Shown one piece after another: positions 8,382-17,124 of a DNA stretch of 29,624 nucleotides. Made by a program: the position numbers and the translations under genes. Location of the stretch: positions 1-29,624 of the IMG/VR virus record IMGVR_UViG_3300030102_001899; one strand, written 5' to 3'. A model generated the notes under the pieces. It had not been told where the DNA came from. It worked only from the letters and a program-made list of their open reading frames with translations, and searched no databases. Every line of letters starts with the position of its first letter. Position 1 is the stretch's first letter. This DNA is from a virus.

Positions 8382-10678
8382 TACTGACCCTTATTTTTTC
8401 TCATTTTAAGAAGTTGATCTCTAGCGGTATTTATACTCGTATCCGCTCCCTCTCTATCTTTTCTTCTTTGTTGTCTCTTTTTGTCTGGAACGTAGTCAAA
8501 AGCTTTTGCAAAAGGTATGACCTCATTTAACAATATTTTCATACCTTTTAATCTCTTACGAGCATCAGTAACTTGATTTGTGGTTTGGCCATACGCGCTT
8601 CCCCCATATTCTGGAAGGATTTCAGCTTCTATTTGTATGGCTAACGCTAAACCATCTTGTAAAGCTTTAAAGGAGGAGGCTGCATCCGCATCTGTTTTAA
8701 AGAATACACCTCCGGGTCTAATCGGGTCTGTTTCTTTCTCAATTAATTCTTGTACAAATTTAAGAACTCGACCACCTTGTGGCGCTGTAGTGTTAAATCG
8801 TAACAGATCATTCGCCAAGGCGGTTAAGCTTTTCTGTGCCTCTGAAATATCTCTAGCTTGTTGTGTTGGATCTCCACCTGTAAGTTCTGCTAAACCCTCA
8901 GACGCTCCTTTTGTTAGCTCCGGATACAGTCGAGACGCCCCAATAACAACTTTATAGTCTAAGTCAGGGTTGAAACGAGTAGGAGGTGTTAAAGACCACG
9001 CCATTGAATCAAGATTTACTGTTCCATCTTGGTTAAATATTTCAATAGTGGAATCACCTAATGTTTTTGGTTTAGGGCCATCTTCTTTCTCTGATTTTGC
9101 TCTCTCAACCCCTCCCATGAGCTCTATGACTTGATTGTAAAAAGCAGGATCACCTTGTTCTATGAAATTTAAAACACTCTTAGGAAGTTGCCTTTTAGGA
9201 CCATTTACAAAAGTTCCTAATTCAGGGCTCCAAACATTGTCAACCCCGCTAATAAATTCTAAAACTCTTGCTTCAAATTGAGGCTTTTCTTTGCCCATCT
9301 TCCTTAAACCATAAGCCTGCAATCTTTCCGGATTGGTAATAAAATCAATTTTATTCTCTGATTTTTTAGCCGGTGGACTGCCTGTGTAAAAGTCTTCAGG
9401 ATTACTTTTTAAAAGTGCTGACAATTCAGCATCTTCAGAGGCGATAGACGTATTGAAAGTTTTTACAGGATCTCCTGTTTCTCTACTTATGACTGTCACA
9501 TATTTTGAAGGTTTAGGCTTTTTTAACTCTAGTTCTTTTAACTGTTTTTTCTGATCGGCTTGGAACTCTGCTAGCTCTCTCGCTGATCTTGTAGCCACTT
9601 CTGCGGCCAACTTTGTTTCAGCGGACTGTAAAGCAGCTAAATTTAAAGCTCTTTCTTCTTTCTCTGCCTCACGCTTAGTGTCAAGCTGTTTTTGAGCTCT
9701 TGCACCAATAGTAGGTAATAACTGTGTCTGTTGTGTGGCCATAGCTAGACGCTCCGCGGCGCTCATACCGGGCCGTTCATCCTTCATAGGTGTGGCAAAA
9801 GCAAGCGCAGTGTTAGCCACATCAAACAGCATCTGTGCTTTGGTAAGGTCCTCTTGTTCCTTTAAGGACTGAGCGCGTGAAGCGGCGTCACCTAAACCAT
9901 ATTCCGCGTAAATACCTTTTTGTTGATCCGCTAATTGTCTAAGACGTTGAGCGTTAGTAGGACGTTGAAAGTTTGTTCCTAAATTACCTATCCTAGTCTG
10001 CATTGCAGCAAGAGGGTCGGGAACTACGCCTGCCTGTGAAAATTTTAGGACTGGCTGGTTGTCTCCGCGGCGGACCAGCCCGCCATCCTTAAAATTTACG
10101 GGTGGTGGTCCCCCCATACCACCAGCAGGCTGCGGGGGCTCGACCGTGGACATAATGCCCTGCGCCATAGCGCCCTCTACAGGTTCTGTCATCTGAGCTT
10201 GTGCTAAACCGCCAATCCCTTGATCTACTGCGCCCATAACCATAGCGGGCTGCACCAGTGTCAGAACAGACTCAGGGGTTTGTCTGGCGTCTTCTTCACC
10301 TACGATACCGGCAAGCTCTTCGTACCTATCCTCTATTGGCAGTTCATCGCCACGAATACTGTTGATTACTGTTTCGTAATCATCAGCTTCTTCAAGATCT
10401 CCAATCTCTTGTTGAATAGAGGTCAAAGCATTTTCAATAACTTGCGGGTCCATAACCTGACCAACCGCACTATCCGCCATTTCTGGAGGCATGGCAGGTG
10501 AAGCTGCTGTTGGTGAGGGCATCATGCTTGCAATACCGCCTTCTGCATACTTCTTGGCAGCAACGGGGTCCATCTTCATCTGCACCTCTTCGGGCAGCTT
10601 TGAAAAGCCCTTGTACTCGTTAGGCACGGCTTGACCACCCTTGGCAAACATCTGTCTTGCTAATACGCTCCTGTTCAT
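8381..10678 (-). CDS. Large virion protein with GG motifs, probable internal or ejection protein
   Basis: A 765-residue protein. It begins MNRSVLARQMFAKGGQAVPN and continues with EYKGFSKLPEEVQMKMDP and KKYAEGGIASMM, an N-terminus I recognise from marine phage structural genes. Residues 60-215 are rich in Met, Pro and acidic residues, ending in VNFKDGGLVRRGDNQPVLKF. Residues 240-390 are predicted as long charged helices or coiled coil (for example KREAEKEERALNLAALQSAE). The C-terminal half is mixed and ends in a basic tail. No enzymatic motif is visible. It overlaps the 277-residue gene by ATGA and the 1247-residue gene by TAATG. With those neighbours it probably forms the set of proteins injected with the DNA, comparable in position to P22 gp7/gp16/gp20 or T7 gp14-16. 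No sequence similarity to these was shown. Confidence 0.55.
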   Translation of the reverse strand: MNRSVLARQMFAKGGQAVPNEYKGFSKLPEEVQMKMDPVAAKKYAEGGIASMMPSPTAASPAMPPEMADSAVGQVMDPQVIENALTSIQQEIGDLEEADDYETVINSIRGDELPIEDRYEELAGIVGEEDARQTPESVLTLVQPAMVMGAVDQGIGGLAQAQMTEPVEGAMAQGIMSTVEPPQPAGGMGGPPPVNFKDGGLVRRGDNQPVLKFSQAGVVPDPLAAMQTRIGNLGTNFQRPTNAQRLRQLADQQKGIYAEYGLGDAASRAQSLKEQEDLTKAQMLFDVANTALAFATPMKDERPGMSAAERLAMATQQTQLLPTIGARAQKQLDTKREAEKEERALNLAALQSAETKLAAEVATRSARELAEFQADQKKQLKELELKKPKPSKYVTVISRETGDPVKTFNTSIASEDAELSALLKSNPEDFYTGSPPAKKSENKIDFITNPERLQAYGLRKMGKEKPQFEARVLEFISGVDNVWSPELGTFVNGPKRQLPKSVLNFIEQGDPAFYNQVIELMGGVERAKSEKEDGPKPKTLGDSTIEIFNQDGTVNLDSMAWSLTPPTRFNPDLDYKVVIGASRLYPELTKGASEGLAELTGGDPTQQARDISEAQKSLTALANDLLRFNTTAPQGGRVLKFVQELIEKETDPIRPGGVFFKTDADAASSFKALQDGLALAIQIEAEILPEYGGSAYGQTTNQVTDARKRLKGMKILLNEVIPFAKAFDYVPDKKRQQRRKDREGADTSINTARDQLLKMRKNKGQ

Positions 10679-11508
10679 CCGAATAACCCCGCTTGTTTAG
10701 CACCTGCCGCTGCCGATAGACCTGAAATACCTAACCCTAAAAATGTTTGAGCCGCAGAGGGTCCTCCGGGGCTAGCCGCAGAAGAGATAGTCTGCTGCGA
10801 AGAAGGAGCTCCAGAATAAATATCTGACAAGAAAGAATATCTTTGAAACGGCTCATAAGCTTGCGCTAACTCGTTTTGATAAAGCTGCTCCGCCTCTGCT
10901 TGTTGTTGAGCCTGCTCCCGTCCGCCTAAATCAAGAGCAAAACTAACATCCTGCTGCCCCAAGCCTTGTGCCAGTTCACCTAAACTGGCTTGACGAAGAC
11001 CTAATGTGCCCAAAGCCTCTGCTTGTGCCGCTTGCGCTTGTTGTGCCTGCAAAAAGTTTTGTGCCTGCGCTTGCGCTAAAGCTGCTGCACGGTTTCTTCC
11101 TATTTCGGCCTGCTGTATCGCGGCCCGTGATCCGCCAAAGGCAGACGGCCCACCGGGTTGACCTACTGCACCAAGACCAGCTTGTGCAGCTTGTATATCA
11201 TACGCTCTGTCGATTTCAGCTTGTATGGCATCTTGGTAAGGGTTCATAAACTGTGATATTTGGTTAGGATCTAGAGCCGCTGCGGCATCTCCAAGCGTGT
11301 AACCCGCTTCATCAAGATAATTTTGATATGCTCCTATGCCCTCTTTACCTAAATCTAACGCATCTAATTGCGTTTGGGTCATGGGAGCAACGGTACGGTC
11401 GGGCAGATCTATCGCGACATCAGCTAATGCCTTCGCTGAGTCCATGAGGCCAAGTTTACGAGCCTCTATACCGGGAGCCTCTTTGGTGATAATGGTTTCT
11501 GTTGCCAT
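10675..11508 (-). CDS. Ala/Gln-rich virion protein, probable DNA-ejection protein (P22 gp7-like in character)
   Basis: A 277-residue protein. Around residues 86-170 it has the recognisable run FMNPYQDAIQAEIDRAYDIQ, then GGPSAFGGSRAAIQQAEIGR and a long helix rich in Ala and Gln. Later comes YEPFQRYSFLSDIYSGAP, and the end is a small glycine/alanine-rich hydrophobic tail (FLGLGISGLSAAAGAKQAGL) that could insert in a membrane. I recognise this pattern from many phages, where it is annotated as an internal virion or DNA transfer protein. Small helical, Ala/Gln-rich ejection proteins also occur in P22 (gp7). It is tightly coupled to both neighbours (TAATG upstream, ATGA downstream). Role inferred from family pattern and context. 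Confidence 0.6.
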   Translation of the reverse strand: MATETIITKEAPGIEARKLGLMDSAKALADVAIDLPDRTVAPMTQTQLDALDLGKEGIGAYQNYLDEAGYTLGDAAAALDPNQISQFMNPYQDAIQAEIDRAYDIQAAQAGLGAVGQPGGPSAFGGSRAAIQQAEIGRNRAAALAQAQAQNFLQAQQAQAAQAEALGTLGLRQASLGELAQGLGQQDVSFALDLGGREQAQQQAEAEQLYQNELAQAYEPFQRYSFLSDIYSGAPSSQQTISSAASPGGPSAAQTFLGLGISGLSAAAGAKQAGLFG

Positions 11509-13436
11509 TACGCCATTGCCTTTCCTTTAGCTTCAAGGCTTCTCATCATGTCATACATGCGATTGATGCCTTTGTTGTTATCTCCGTCACCCAAACCTTT
11601 AACCGCTTTTGTCGTCATCACGAACTCACCGGGCATCAACATGGCTCTGACGCTGTCTTTACCGGGTGTGCCCTCATCCGGCATTATACCACCTACACGA
11701 CGAGGGAATATTTCACCGCCCTTGGCTGCTGGCTGAACAGGACGAATAAACGGATTCAGGAACACATTGTTAGGTATTCCTTGAGTATAGTCGGTAGTAG
11801 GTGCAGGACCTGCTACAAATTTTATGCCGCCTTGTAGGTTACCGTATCTGTCTGGGTCTTGTGCCAAAAGTTGTTCACCGGTTGGACCCATAGCAGCCTG
11901 TAGCTCCTCTAGCGTTGCCGCATCTTCTGGTTCTTGTGGCGTAAAAGCGCCTGCCGCATACAAGCCTGCGCCAGCTAATGCCGCAGTTGGTCCAAAAGTA
12001 GCAAGCAGGCCGGGACCTGCGGCCGCCGCGGCCGCTTCCCCAGCTTTAAGTGCCTTGGCAACAACTGCGGGATCTTTTGCGCTTAAGCCCCCTGCCACTG
12101 AATCAGCTATGGATTTCTTTATAGCGTCTTGCCTTGCGGTAGAGGCGGCAGCATCTATAGCTGCTTTGCTTTCTCCCCCACGGAACAAATAGTCGCCTGC
12201 GGTTTCGCCAGCGCTTTGTAACCGTTCCAACATTGTAGGAGGCGGTGAAGGCGGTGCGCCTAATAGTTGAGAGGACTCAGCTAAAGCTGCGTCTGCACCT
12301 AATAAAGAATCCGCTTGACCAAGACTTCTAGAGGACTCAGCTAAAGCTGCGTCTGCGCCAAAAGTTGGTCCTGATCCGGGGCCAAAATCTCCAACGCTAA
12401 GATTCTGTGAGGTAGGCAGCTTACCCGTTAAAGCTTCGTATATTTTTGGGTCTCTTATAAAATCGTCAGACCCCGGCGGAACCGTTTGAAGCGCTGTTCC
12501 GGCATCAGTCGCGGTGGTGCCCGCACCCTGTGCGTATTGTCCTTGGAGATTTGTCGCATCAGCCGCTGCTTGCTCAGCGGTAAGTGCTGCCTTATCTGCC
12601 GTGCCTACCGCGGTATCAGCCGCTGCTTGTTCAGCCGCGAGGGATGGGTCTTTTGGTACGCCACTAAATGAGCCAAATAAATCACCTTTTGCAAAATTAG
12701 TAGCTGTTTCAGACAAACGTGCTACAGGATTAGCGGCCTCCTTAGCCACTCCTTCCATGAAGGTGCCTTTGCCGGAAAACTTATTACCCAAACCTTTAAA
12801 CACCGCACCGGAAGCTCCAGCTATTGCCGCGCTTTTAAGAGCATCCTTTAAACTGCCCCCCTGTATCAAGGTGCCTATGCCAGATCCGAGAGCCGCGCCA
12901 TATATTGCGCCAAGTGGGGTGAACGAAAGAGCGATAGGTAGAACAACAGGTGCAACTTTTTTAATTACTTTCGCAACTTTTTTAACTGTTTTCTTTACGC
13001 CTTTAGCTATCTTAGAGGCCGCTTTTTTAACACCTCTAAATACCTTTTTTATCGCCTTAAAAGGATTAAAGAACTCAGGCATACCTGTTTCAGGGTTAAT
13101 TGAGTTTACGCCAGAACCAACCACATACCGCTCTGGGTCCTCTATTCCAAGCTCACGCAGATGACTAAATATAGAGTCCCGTAACCTTGGGTTATCGTCG
13201 ATCAGGGCTTTTGGAACAACCAACTCGCCGGTCTCAACGTGAGCAACAGTGTCATCACCAAAACGACCGTAAGATGCCATCCGTTTAGCAATAGGCTCAA
13301 ACGTAGCAATACCAGAAGATCCAAACTCTTGTTTCGCCTCTTCGCGTTCTAGAGCCTCAATCTCGTGATCTTCCATGTAAAAATCGGCGATACCGCCCGC
13401 TGGAAACTCAAAAACTTCTGCTGTTGCTTGTGCCAT
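11508..13436 (-). CDS. Virion protein with cationic amphipathic segment, probable membrane-active ejection protein
   Basis: A 642-residue protein with AGGGAA eight bases before its ATG. Residues 64-122 hold VETGELVVPKALI and YVVGSGVNSINPETGMPEFF, a signature I know from marine phages. Residues 124-161 are a lysine-rich amphipathic helix, with Lys-Lys pairs about every three to four residues (VKKTVKKVAKVIKKV). It runs directly into a hydrophobic stretch (161-190, VVLPIALSFTPLGAIYGAAL). A long Ala/Gly/Ser-rich middle follows, with repeats of AEQAAAD and GADAALAESS. The C-terminus has AAKGGEIFPRRVGGIMPDEG and MLMPGEFVMTTKAVKGLG, again typical of marine phage tail or internal proteins. The helix pair resembles a membrane-disrupting peptide and suggests a role in crossing the cell envelope. 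Its lysines are candidate sites for the operon's acyltransferase, which is speculation. Confidence 0.6.
   Translation of the reverse strand: MAQATAEVFEFPAGGIADFYMEDHEIEALEREEAKQEFGSSGIATFEPIAKRMASYGRFGDDTVAHVETGELVVPKALIDDNPRLRDSIFSHLRELGIEDPERYVVGSGVNSINPETGMPEFFNPFKAIKKVFRGVKKAASKIAKGVKKTVKKVAKVIKKVAPVVLPIALSFTPLGAIYGAALGSGIGTLIQGGSLKDALKSAAIAGASGAVFKGLGNKFSGKGTFMEGVAKEAANPVARLSETATNFAKGDLFGSFSGVPKDPSLAAEQAAADTAVGTADKAALTAEQAAADATNLQGQYAQGAGTTATDAGTALQTVPPGSDDFIRDPKIYEALTGKLPTSQNLSVGDFGPGSGPTFGADAALAESSRSLGQADSLLGADAALAESSQLLGAPPSPPPTMLERLQSAGETAGDYLFRGGESKAAIDAAASTARQDAIKKSIADSVAGGLSAKDPAVVAKALKAGEAAAAAAGPGLLATFGPTAALAGAGLYAAGAFTPQEPEDAATLEELQAAMGPTGEQLLAQDPDRYGNLQGGIKFVAGPAPTTDYTQGIPNNVFLNPFIRPVQPAAKGGEIFPRRVGGIMPDEGTPGKDSVRAMLMPGEFVMTTKAVKGLGDGDNNKGINRMYDMMRSLEAKGKAMA
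12271..12356. repeat. 26-base direct repeat, 60 bases apart
   Basis: GAGGACTCAGCTAAAGCTGC followed by GTCTGC occurs identically at 12271-12296 and 12331-12356, encoding the two GADAALAESS blocks of the 642-residue virion protein. Confidence 0.85.
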
Positions 13437-13497
13437 TTATAAATTCCCTAATATAAGGTTCCTCGCAGTCTACCTTGTTTTTCAAATTACGTCTACT

Positions 13498-13785
13498 CTA
13501 TGGAGTGTCTATTGTTACAGTTCCGAGGGCCGTGGTCCCCACCACACTGCCCGAATGCACCTCATTTTGTACTATCGTCTGTATAAAATTAGCTTCACCT
13601 ATAAAAAAATCACCTACTTCCAAGGTGTTGGCAGAACCACTACCGGGTATGCCCTGAAAATTAATGTCCGCGGACCGCACCTCATCAATCAACTGCTCTA
13701 TGGCTCGTGCTAGCTGATTGACATACACCGGATCGTACTCTTGCGGTGCCGTCGGTATGATCGGACGTAATACCTTTTTTGTCAT
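13498..13785 (-). CDS. Small conserved phage virion-region protein
   Basis: A 95-residue protein overlapping the nozzle stop by ATGA. The N-terminus has RPIIPTAPQEYDPVYVNQLA followed by a short helix, RAIEQLIDEVRSAD. The second half is beta-rich and ends VTIDTP. I recognise the pattern of a proline-tyrosine start and a short helix with an arginine-leucine face from podovirus genomes, where it sits between the nozzle and the internal proteins. A small tail or needle-region component is possible. The 61 bases between this gene and the next (13437-13497) hold a ribosome binding site but no clear promoter or terminator. Function unknown. Confidence 0.55.
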   Translation of the reverse strand: MTKKVLRPIIPTAPQEYDPVYVNQLARAIEQLIDEVRSADINFQGIPGSGSANTLEVGDFFIGEANFIQTIVQNEVHSGSVVGTTALGTVTIDTP

Positions 13786-15650
13786 CGTCTGCCATCTGCT
13801 CTCGCATCCATTCTAGGTGCGCCTAATCTCCATTTTACACCTGTTGCGGTGTTTTCAACACGCAAAGACATTTGTCTGCCACGAGCTCTCAGATCAAGCT
13901 TGTCCGTATATTGCTCTACCGGTGAGGTAGCTGTTCTAACCGCAGAGTCAGAGGGAGACTCAGTAAAATTGTCTCCACTAAAATCCCGGCTTCTTATGGT
14001 GAACAAAGCGGCTGGATTAGATGCACTTGATCCGTTAAAGCTCAGATCAGGCAAAATGCGGCTTATCAACATGAACTGATGGCCATCACCTATGTCAAAA
14101 TCAGAGGACTCGATAAATGCGTTGATTGCAACAGCGCTGCCAGTGCTAAAATCATCTAGCCCGTCTTCATGGTTATACAAATAAAAATCAGCGCCAGTGG
14201 CCTGCGGGAAACTACGAAGGCCAGATGCACGGTCATTCCAAGCAGTGCGAACCAGTGTCCCGTAATACCAGATCTGTTGCCCATAATTGTATACCACATA
14301 TCGGTCTATCTCTGTTGCACCAGAGGATACGTAAAACCACCAGATCTCTGTTTGACTACCTATAGACCCTGCGTGAAACTTAAAGGACTGCTGATTGTTC
14401 ATGTCATTGAAAACAAAGTCACGAACACTGCAAGGTATTGTTTGTATACGTCCGTCATATGCGTAAAAGTTTTCTTGTCCCATCCAGAAGACTATGTCAT
14501 TTACAGCAATAGCTGTATTGGGTCCGGCAATCCGTATGTTATCACCAAGCAGAGATATACCAAAAGTAAACGGTGCGCCGGTAAACTGCATCGAATACAA
14601 AGATTGATCGGTGTACACCAATATCTGACGACTGGTCTGCACCGCGGTAATTATCTCACTACCCTTTGATAACCTTAAATCTCCTGCCGTGTTGGTGGCT
14701 GTTGGTGTCCAATCTACGACAGACTCTTGGCTTGAAAATCTTATCAAAAGAGGATCTTGAACGGCGCTACCAACAGGGTTTGTACCAAAAGCAATACAAT
14801 GACGATCCACGTCTGAAACAAGTATTTTGCGAGTTTTAACAGGCACATCACTGGCTCCTGCTAAACTAGATAGTTCTACGGCCCTAGTGCTTACGCCATT
14901 TGTAGCGTCCCAATAATAGATGGTGCTGTCTGCTATATTAAAAATTAAGTCTTCGCCAAAATTATCCGCCGCCCATAAACGTAGTGTTTGACCGGCTAAT
15001 GCTCCTGCCGCAGAGCCCCATGTAAATCTACCCCATGTTCCTGCACCCCAACCTGATCCAAGAATAGTAGTGTTTAGACCCACACTAATTTCAAAAGCAG
15101 CCGTTCCGGAAGAACCGCCGCCTGCGGTGCTGCCAGAAGAGGCGGAACCGCCTGTGTCGATTGTAATGGTAGTGGTGCTAGGCACAGAGGTTATTACGTG
15201 TTCAGTATTTAATTGTGCTGCGGTTATACCGTCAGTGGCAGTAAGAGACGCAAGATTTACAAAGTCCCCTGTAATAGCGTTATGTGCAGTTTGTGTAGTG
15301 ATTGTCACCACCCCGCTACCTGCCCCGCCTGTTGTGTTTACCGGGTTAGTCCCAAGATTAAGTGTGGTTCTAAGAGGCGTGATGTCATTAAAAGTTCCTG
15401 CATTCTCTAAAAAAACTTTTTTCTCAGTGCCTATGAATAAAAGGTTTTCTGAAGCAAGTGTTACAAAATCAAATATCTTACGAGGGGTGCCTGTTATTTG
15501 CGTGTTAGACACACGAGTCCAGCCACCTATGCGCTCTGCATATCCGTTACGAAAACGTATTTTATCACCATCAAACCAACCGCCTTCATTAGAGTAGTTT
15601 GTACCTTCTCTATTTATTCCGGGTTTAAATTGCAGCTTGCTTAGAGGCAT
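13782..15650 (-). CDS. Tail nozzle protein (P22 gp10 / T7 gp12-like)
   Basis: A 622-residue protein. It begins PLSKLQFKPGINREGTNYSN and GGWFDGDKIRFRNGYAERIG, an unmistakable start of podoviral tail nozzle or DNA-stabilisation proteins. The rest is nearly all beta structure with propeller-like blades (for example VDRHCIAFGTNPVG, QILVYTDQSLYSMQ, DIVFWMGQENFYAYDG). Residues about 103-215 look like an insertion relative to the core: a TAHNAITGDFVNLAS module, a Gly/Ser linker and GWGAGTWGRFTWG. The protein would close the tail below the adaptor and keep DNA in the capsid. It lies in the expected place, after fibres and before the ejection proteins. The GWG motif is also present at the start of the repeat protein at 21106-21675. 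Confidence 0.8.
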   Translation of the reverse strand: MPLSKLQFKPGINREGTNYSNEGGWFDGDKIRFRNGYAERIGGWTRVSNTQITGTPRKIFDFVTLASENLLFIGTEKKVFLENAGTFNDITPLRTTLNLGTNPVNTTGGAGSGVVTITTQTAHNAITGDFVNLASLTATDGITAAQLNTEHVITSVPSTTTITIDTGGSASSGSTAGGGSSGTAAFEISVGLNTTILGSGWGAGTWGRFTWGSAAGALAGQTLRLWAADNFGEDLIFNIADSTIYYWDATNGVSTRAVELSSLAGASDVPVKTRKILVSDVDRHCIAFGTNPVGSAVQDPLLIRFSSQESVVDWTPTATNTAGDLRLSKGSEIITAVQTSRQILVYTDQSLYSMQFTGAPFTFGISLLGDNIRIAGPNTAIAVNDIVFWMGQENFYAYDGRIQTIPCSVRDFVFNDMNNQQSFKFHAGSIGSQTEIWWFYVSSGATEIDRYVVYNYGQQIWYYGTLVRTAWNDRASGLRSFPQATGADFYLYNHEDGLDDFSTGSAVAINAFIESSDFDIGDGHQFMLISRILPDLSFNGSSASNPAALFTIRSRDFSGDNFTESPSDSAVRTATSPVEQYTDKLDLRARGRQMSLRVENTATGVKWRLGAPRMDARADGRR

Positions 15651-15653
15651 GCG

Positions 15654-15827
15654 TTAATCCGCATCTTTTATTGTTAGTTCGCCAGCTTTTACTTGGCGCA
15701 GGATTTCGGCGTAGTGAATATTACCATTTGACATAGGTACAAATGAAATTTTGCCATCAATAGTTGCTTTGATTGTGGTGACTTCTTCACCATCAAATTC
15801 AATATACTGTGCTGATGTAATTTCCAT
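15654..15827 (-). CDS. Small protein of the tail-fibre/chaperone block (57 aa)
   Basis: A 57-residue gene. It begins MEITSAQYIEFDGEEVTTIK, then DGKISFVPMSNGNIHYAEIL, and ends with a run of Gly, Glu, Leu, Thr and Ile before DAD. The pattern of a short beta domain followed by an HYAEILRQV helix is one I recognise from many phages, where it sits beside tail fibres and tail-assembly chaperones. It starts one base after the fibre stop and ends three bases before the nozzle ATG, with open frame throughout. A role in fibre assembly is inferred from this placement only. Confidence 0.7.
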   Translation of the reverse strand: MEITSAQYIEFDGEEVTTIKATIDGKISFVPMSNGNIHYAEILRQVKAGELTIKDAD

Positions 15828-15828
15828 T

Positions 15829-16893
15829 TTATAACTCCGATACCAATTCTAGATAATATTGTGCTTTTACCTGACCTGCACCACTACCAGAATTTTGCAT
15901 AGTGGCAGTTAAAGAAGTTGTTGTAATAGAACCTAGACTTAATGTAGTACTTGAACTTCTAGTGCTTCCAGAGGACGAATAAGATGCATCTGTATATGGA
16001 TTTGCGGTAGGACCATCACGCATTGGTGTGAATGTTATAGAATCAACAAGGTCTGGATTTGCTGAATTAACACTACTTGAATAGAATTGATGCCGCATAA
16101 ATCCAAGACGATTGTAATACCGCTGACACTTCCTTAGCGTGGTGCCAAAATCCTCGTGTTCAAACGGCGTGGCTGTTTGACCAGCTTCAAGTTGAATGCC
16201 AGTGATGTACCAATTATTTGCATCACTATCCATACAGTTTACCTGATTAGAAGATCCATAAATATTACCACCATTACCCCAAGAACCAGCGGCCACACTT
16301 GAATGATAAGTTGACCCTACTGCTAATGGGAATATTAATTGAATGCCAGCACTATTAGTTGCTTGCCATGTTCCAGAAGTATCACCCGGAATGGTAATGG
16401 TTTTCTTTTCCCAAGTGTCTGCTGCACTAACCGTAAACTCCTCAACACGAGTACGAGTTTGGTCACTATTTCTCAATGTCACACAATGAGTGCCAGTTTT
16501 TGGTGATTTTATATGAAAAGAAAGAGTAACTGTTTTTGCGTCTGATGTCCCCCATCCTAAATGAGCAATATCATAGCCCTCTATCTGAATAATAATATTA
16601 TACAAATCACCAGCAGCTAAATTATCTGAAGTGTCTGCCGTAGTAACATCAATTTTTAAAGAGTTGTAAAAATTACCATTAGGTGTATCGGTTGATTGTG
16701 AAATATCTACAACGCCAGCCCCAGTATCATACCACTGCATCCTATCCAAGGTGTATGCAACATTTGCTGTTGATGCGAATGTTGTGCCACGTTGTGCAAC
16801 GGTCATCCCGCCATTAATAACCATGTTACGGCCTGTAATCCCTCCCGCGCTTGCGCTACCAGCTAAATCTGCAAAATCTCTTGCTCTGCTCAT
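15829..16893 (-). CDS. Tail fibre/tip protein with carbohydrate-binding-like beta sandwich
   Basis: A 354-residue protein. The start at MSRARDFADLAG overlaps the upstream stop by ATGA; an upstream GTG (16899) would add only two residues and has worse spacing. After a short N-terminal anchor it has RNMVINGGMTVAQRGTTFAS, then YTLDRMQWYD. A beta sandwich follows and ends with WYITGIQLEAGQTATPFEHE and LRKCQRYYNR. I know this arrangement from phage fibre proteins, including those of cyanophages, where the sandwich resembles a carbohydrate-binding module. The last 90 residues are a serine/threonine-rich beta domain, probably the receptor-binding tip. Its most likely role is recognition of surface sugars. 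Confidence 0.75.
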   Translation of the reverse strand: MSRARDFADLAGSASAGGITGRNMVINGGMTVAQRGTTFASTANVAYTLDRMQWYDTGAGVVDISQSTDTPNGNFYNSLKIDVTTADTSDNLAAGDLYNIIIQIEGYDIAHLGWGTSDAKTVTLSFHIKSPKTGTHCVTLRNSDQTRTRVEEFTVSAADTWEKKTITIPGDTSGTWQATNSAGIQLIFPLAVGSTYHSSVAAGSWGNGGNIYGSSNQVNCMDSDANNWYITGIQLEAGQTATPFEHEDFGTTLRKCQRYYNRLGFMRHQFYSSSVNSANPDLVDSITFTPMRDGPTANPYTDASYSSSGSTRSSSTTLSLGSITTTSLTATMQNSGSGAGQVKAQYYLELVSEL

Positions 16894-17120
16894 AACCACT
16901 CCTCTGTAGGCGCATCAGGCCAAGTTGGGTTGGCTGGGTTTGTTCGTCTTACAGTGCGGATGCTTGCACGATAGGTGGCAAACGCCGCAACGCAGTCTGC
17001 TGTTAAGCCGCTGTCTGGTAGCTGTGTCCAGTCAGTAGCGTTTAGTATTGTTTCGGCTGTTGGCACAATTTGTAACTCGCCTGTAATTACTCTTATATTT
17101 ATGTTTTTGTAATTTGCCAT
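16890..17120 (-). CDS. Phage tail-assembly chaperone-like protein
   Basis: A 76-residue protein. The second half, ILNATDWTQLPDSGLT, then FATYRASIRTVRR and PTWPDAPTEEWL, is the hallmark of the phage tail-assembly chaperone group (Phage_tail_APC and related), with a DWT-Q-PD motif, a YR-x-x-IR helix and a Trp-Pro end. Such proteins sit directly before or after tail-fibre genes and probably help fold or mount the fibre. It overlaps the fibre at 15829-16893 by ATGA, so the two are a pair. A second, longer member of the group lies at 18000-18278. Confidence 0.75.
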   Translation of the reverse strand: MANYKNINIRVITGELQIVPTAETILNATDWTQLPDSGLTADCVAAFATYRASIRTVRRTNPANPTWPDAPTEEWL

Positions 17121-17124
17121 TTTA

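Noticed and set aside
7534-8409. Long plus-strand open frame of 291 codons
   Set aside because: It mirrors the 1247-residue virion gene, is unusually Ser/Pro/Ala-rich and has no supporting motif or ribosome binding site. An antisense shadow.
12514-13164. Plus-strand open frame of 216 codons
   Set aside because: Antisense of the Ala/Lys-rich virion gene at 11508-13436. Cys/Ala/Ser-rich with no recognisable domain.
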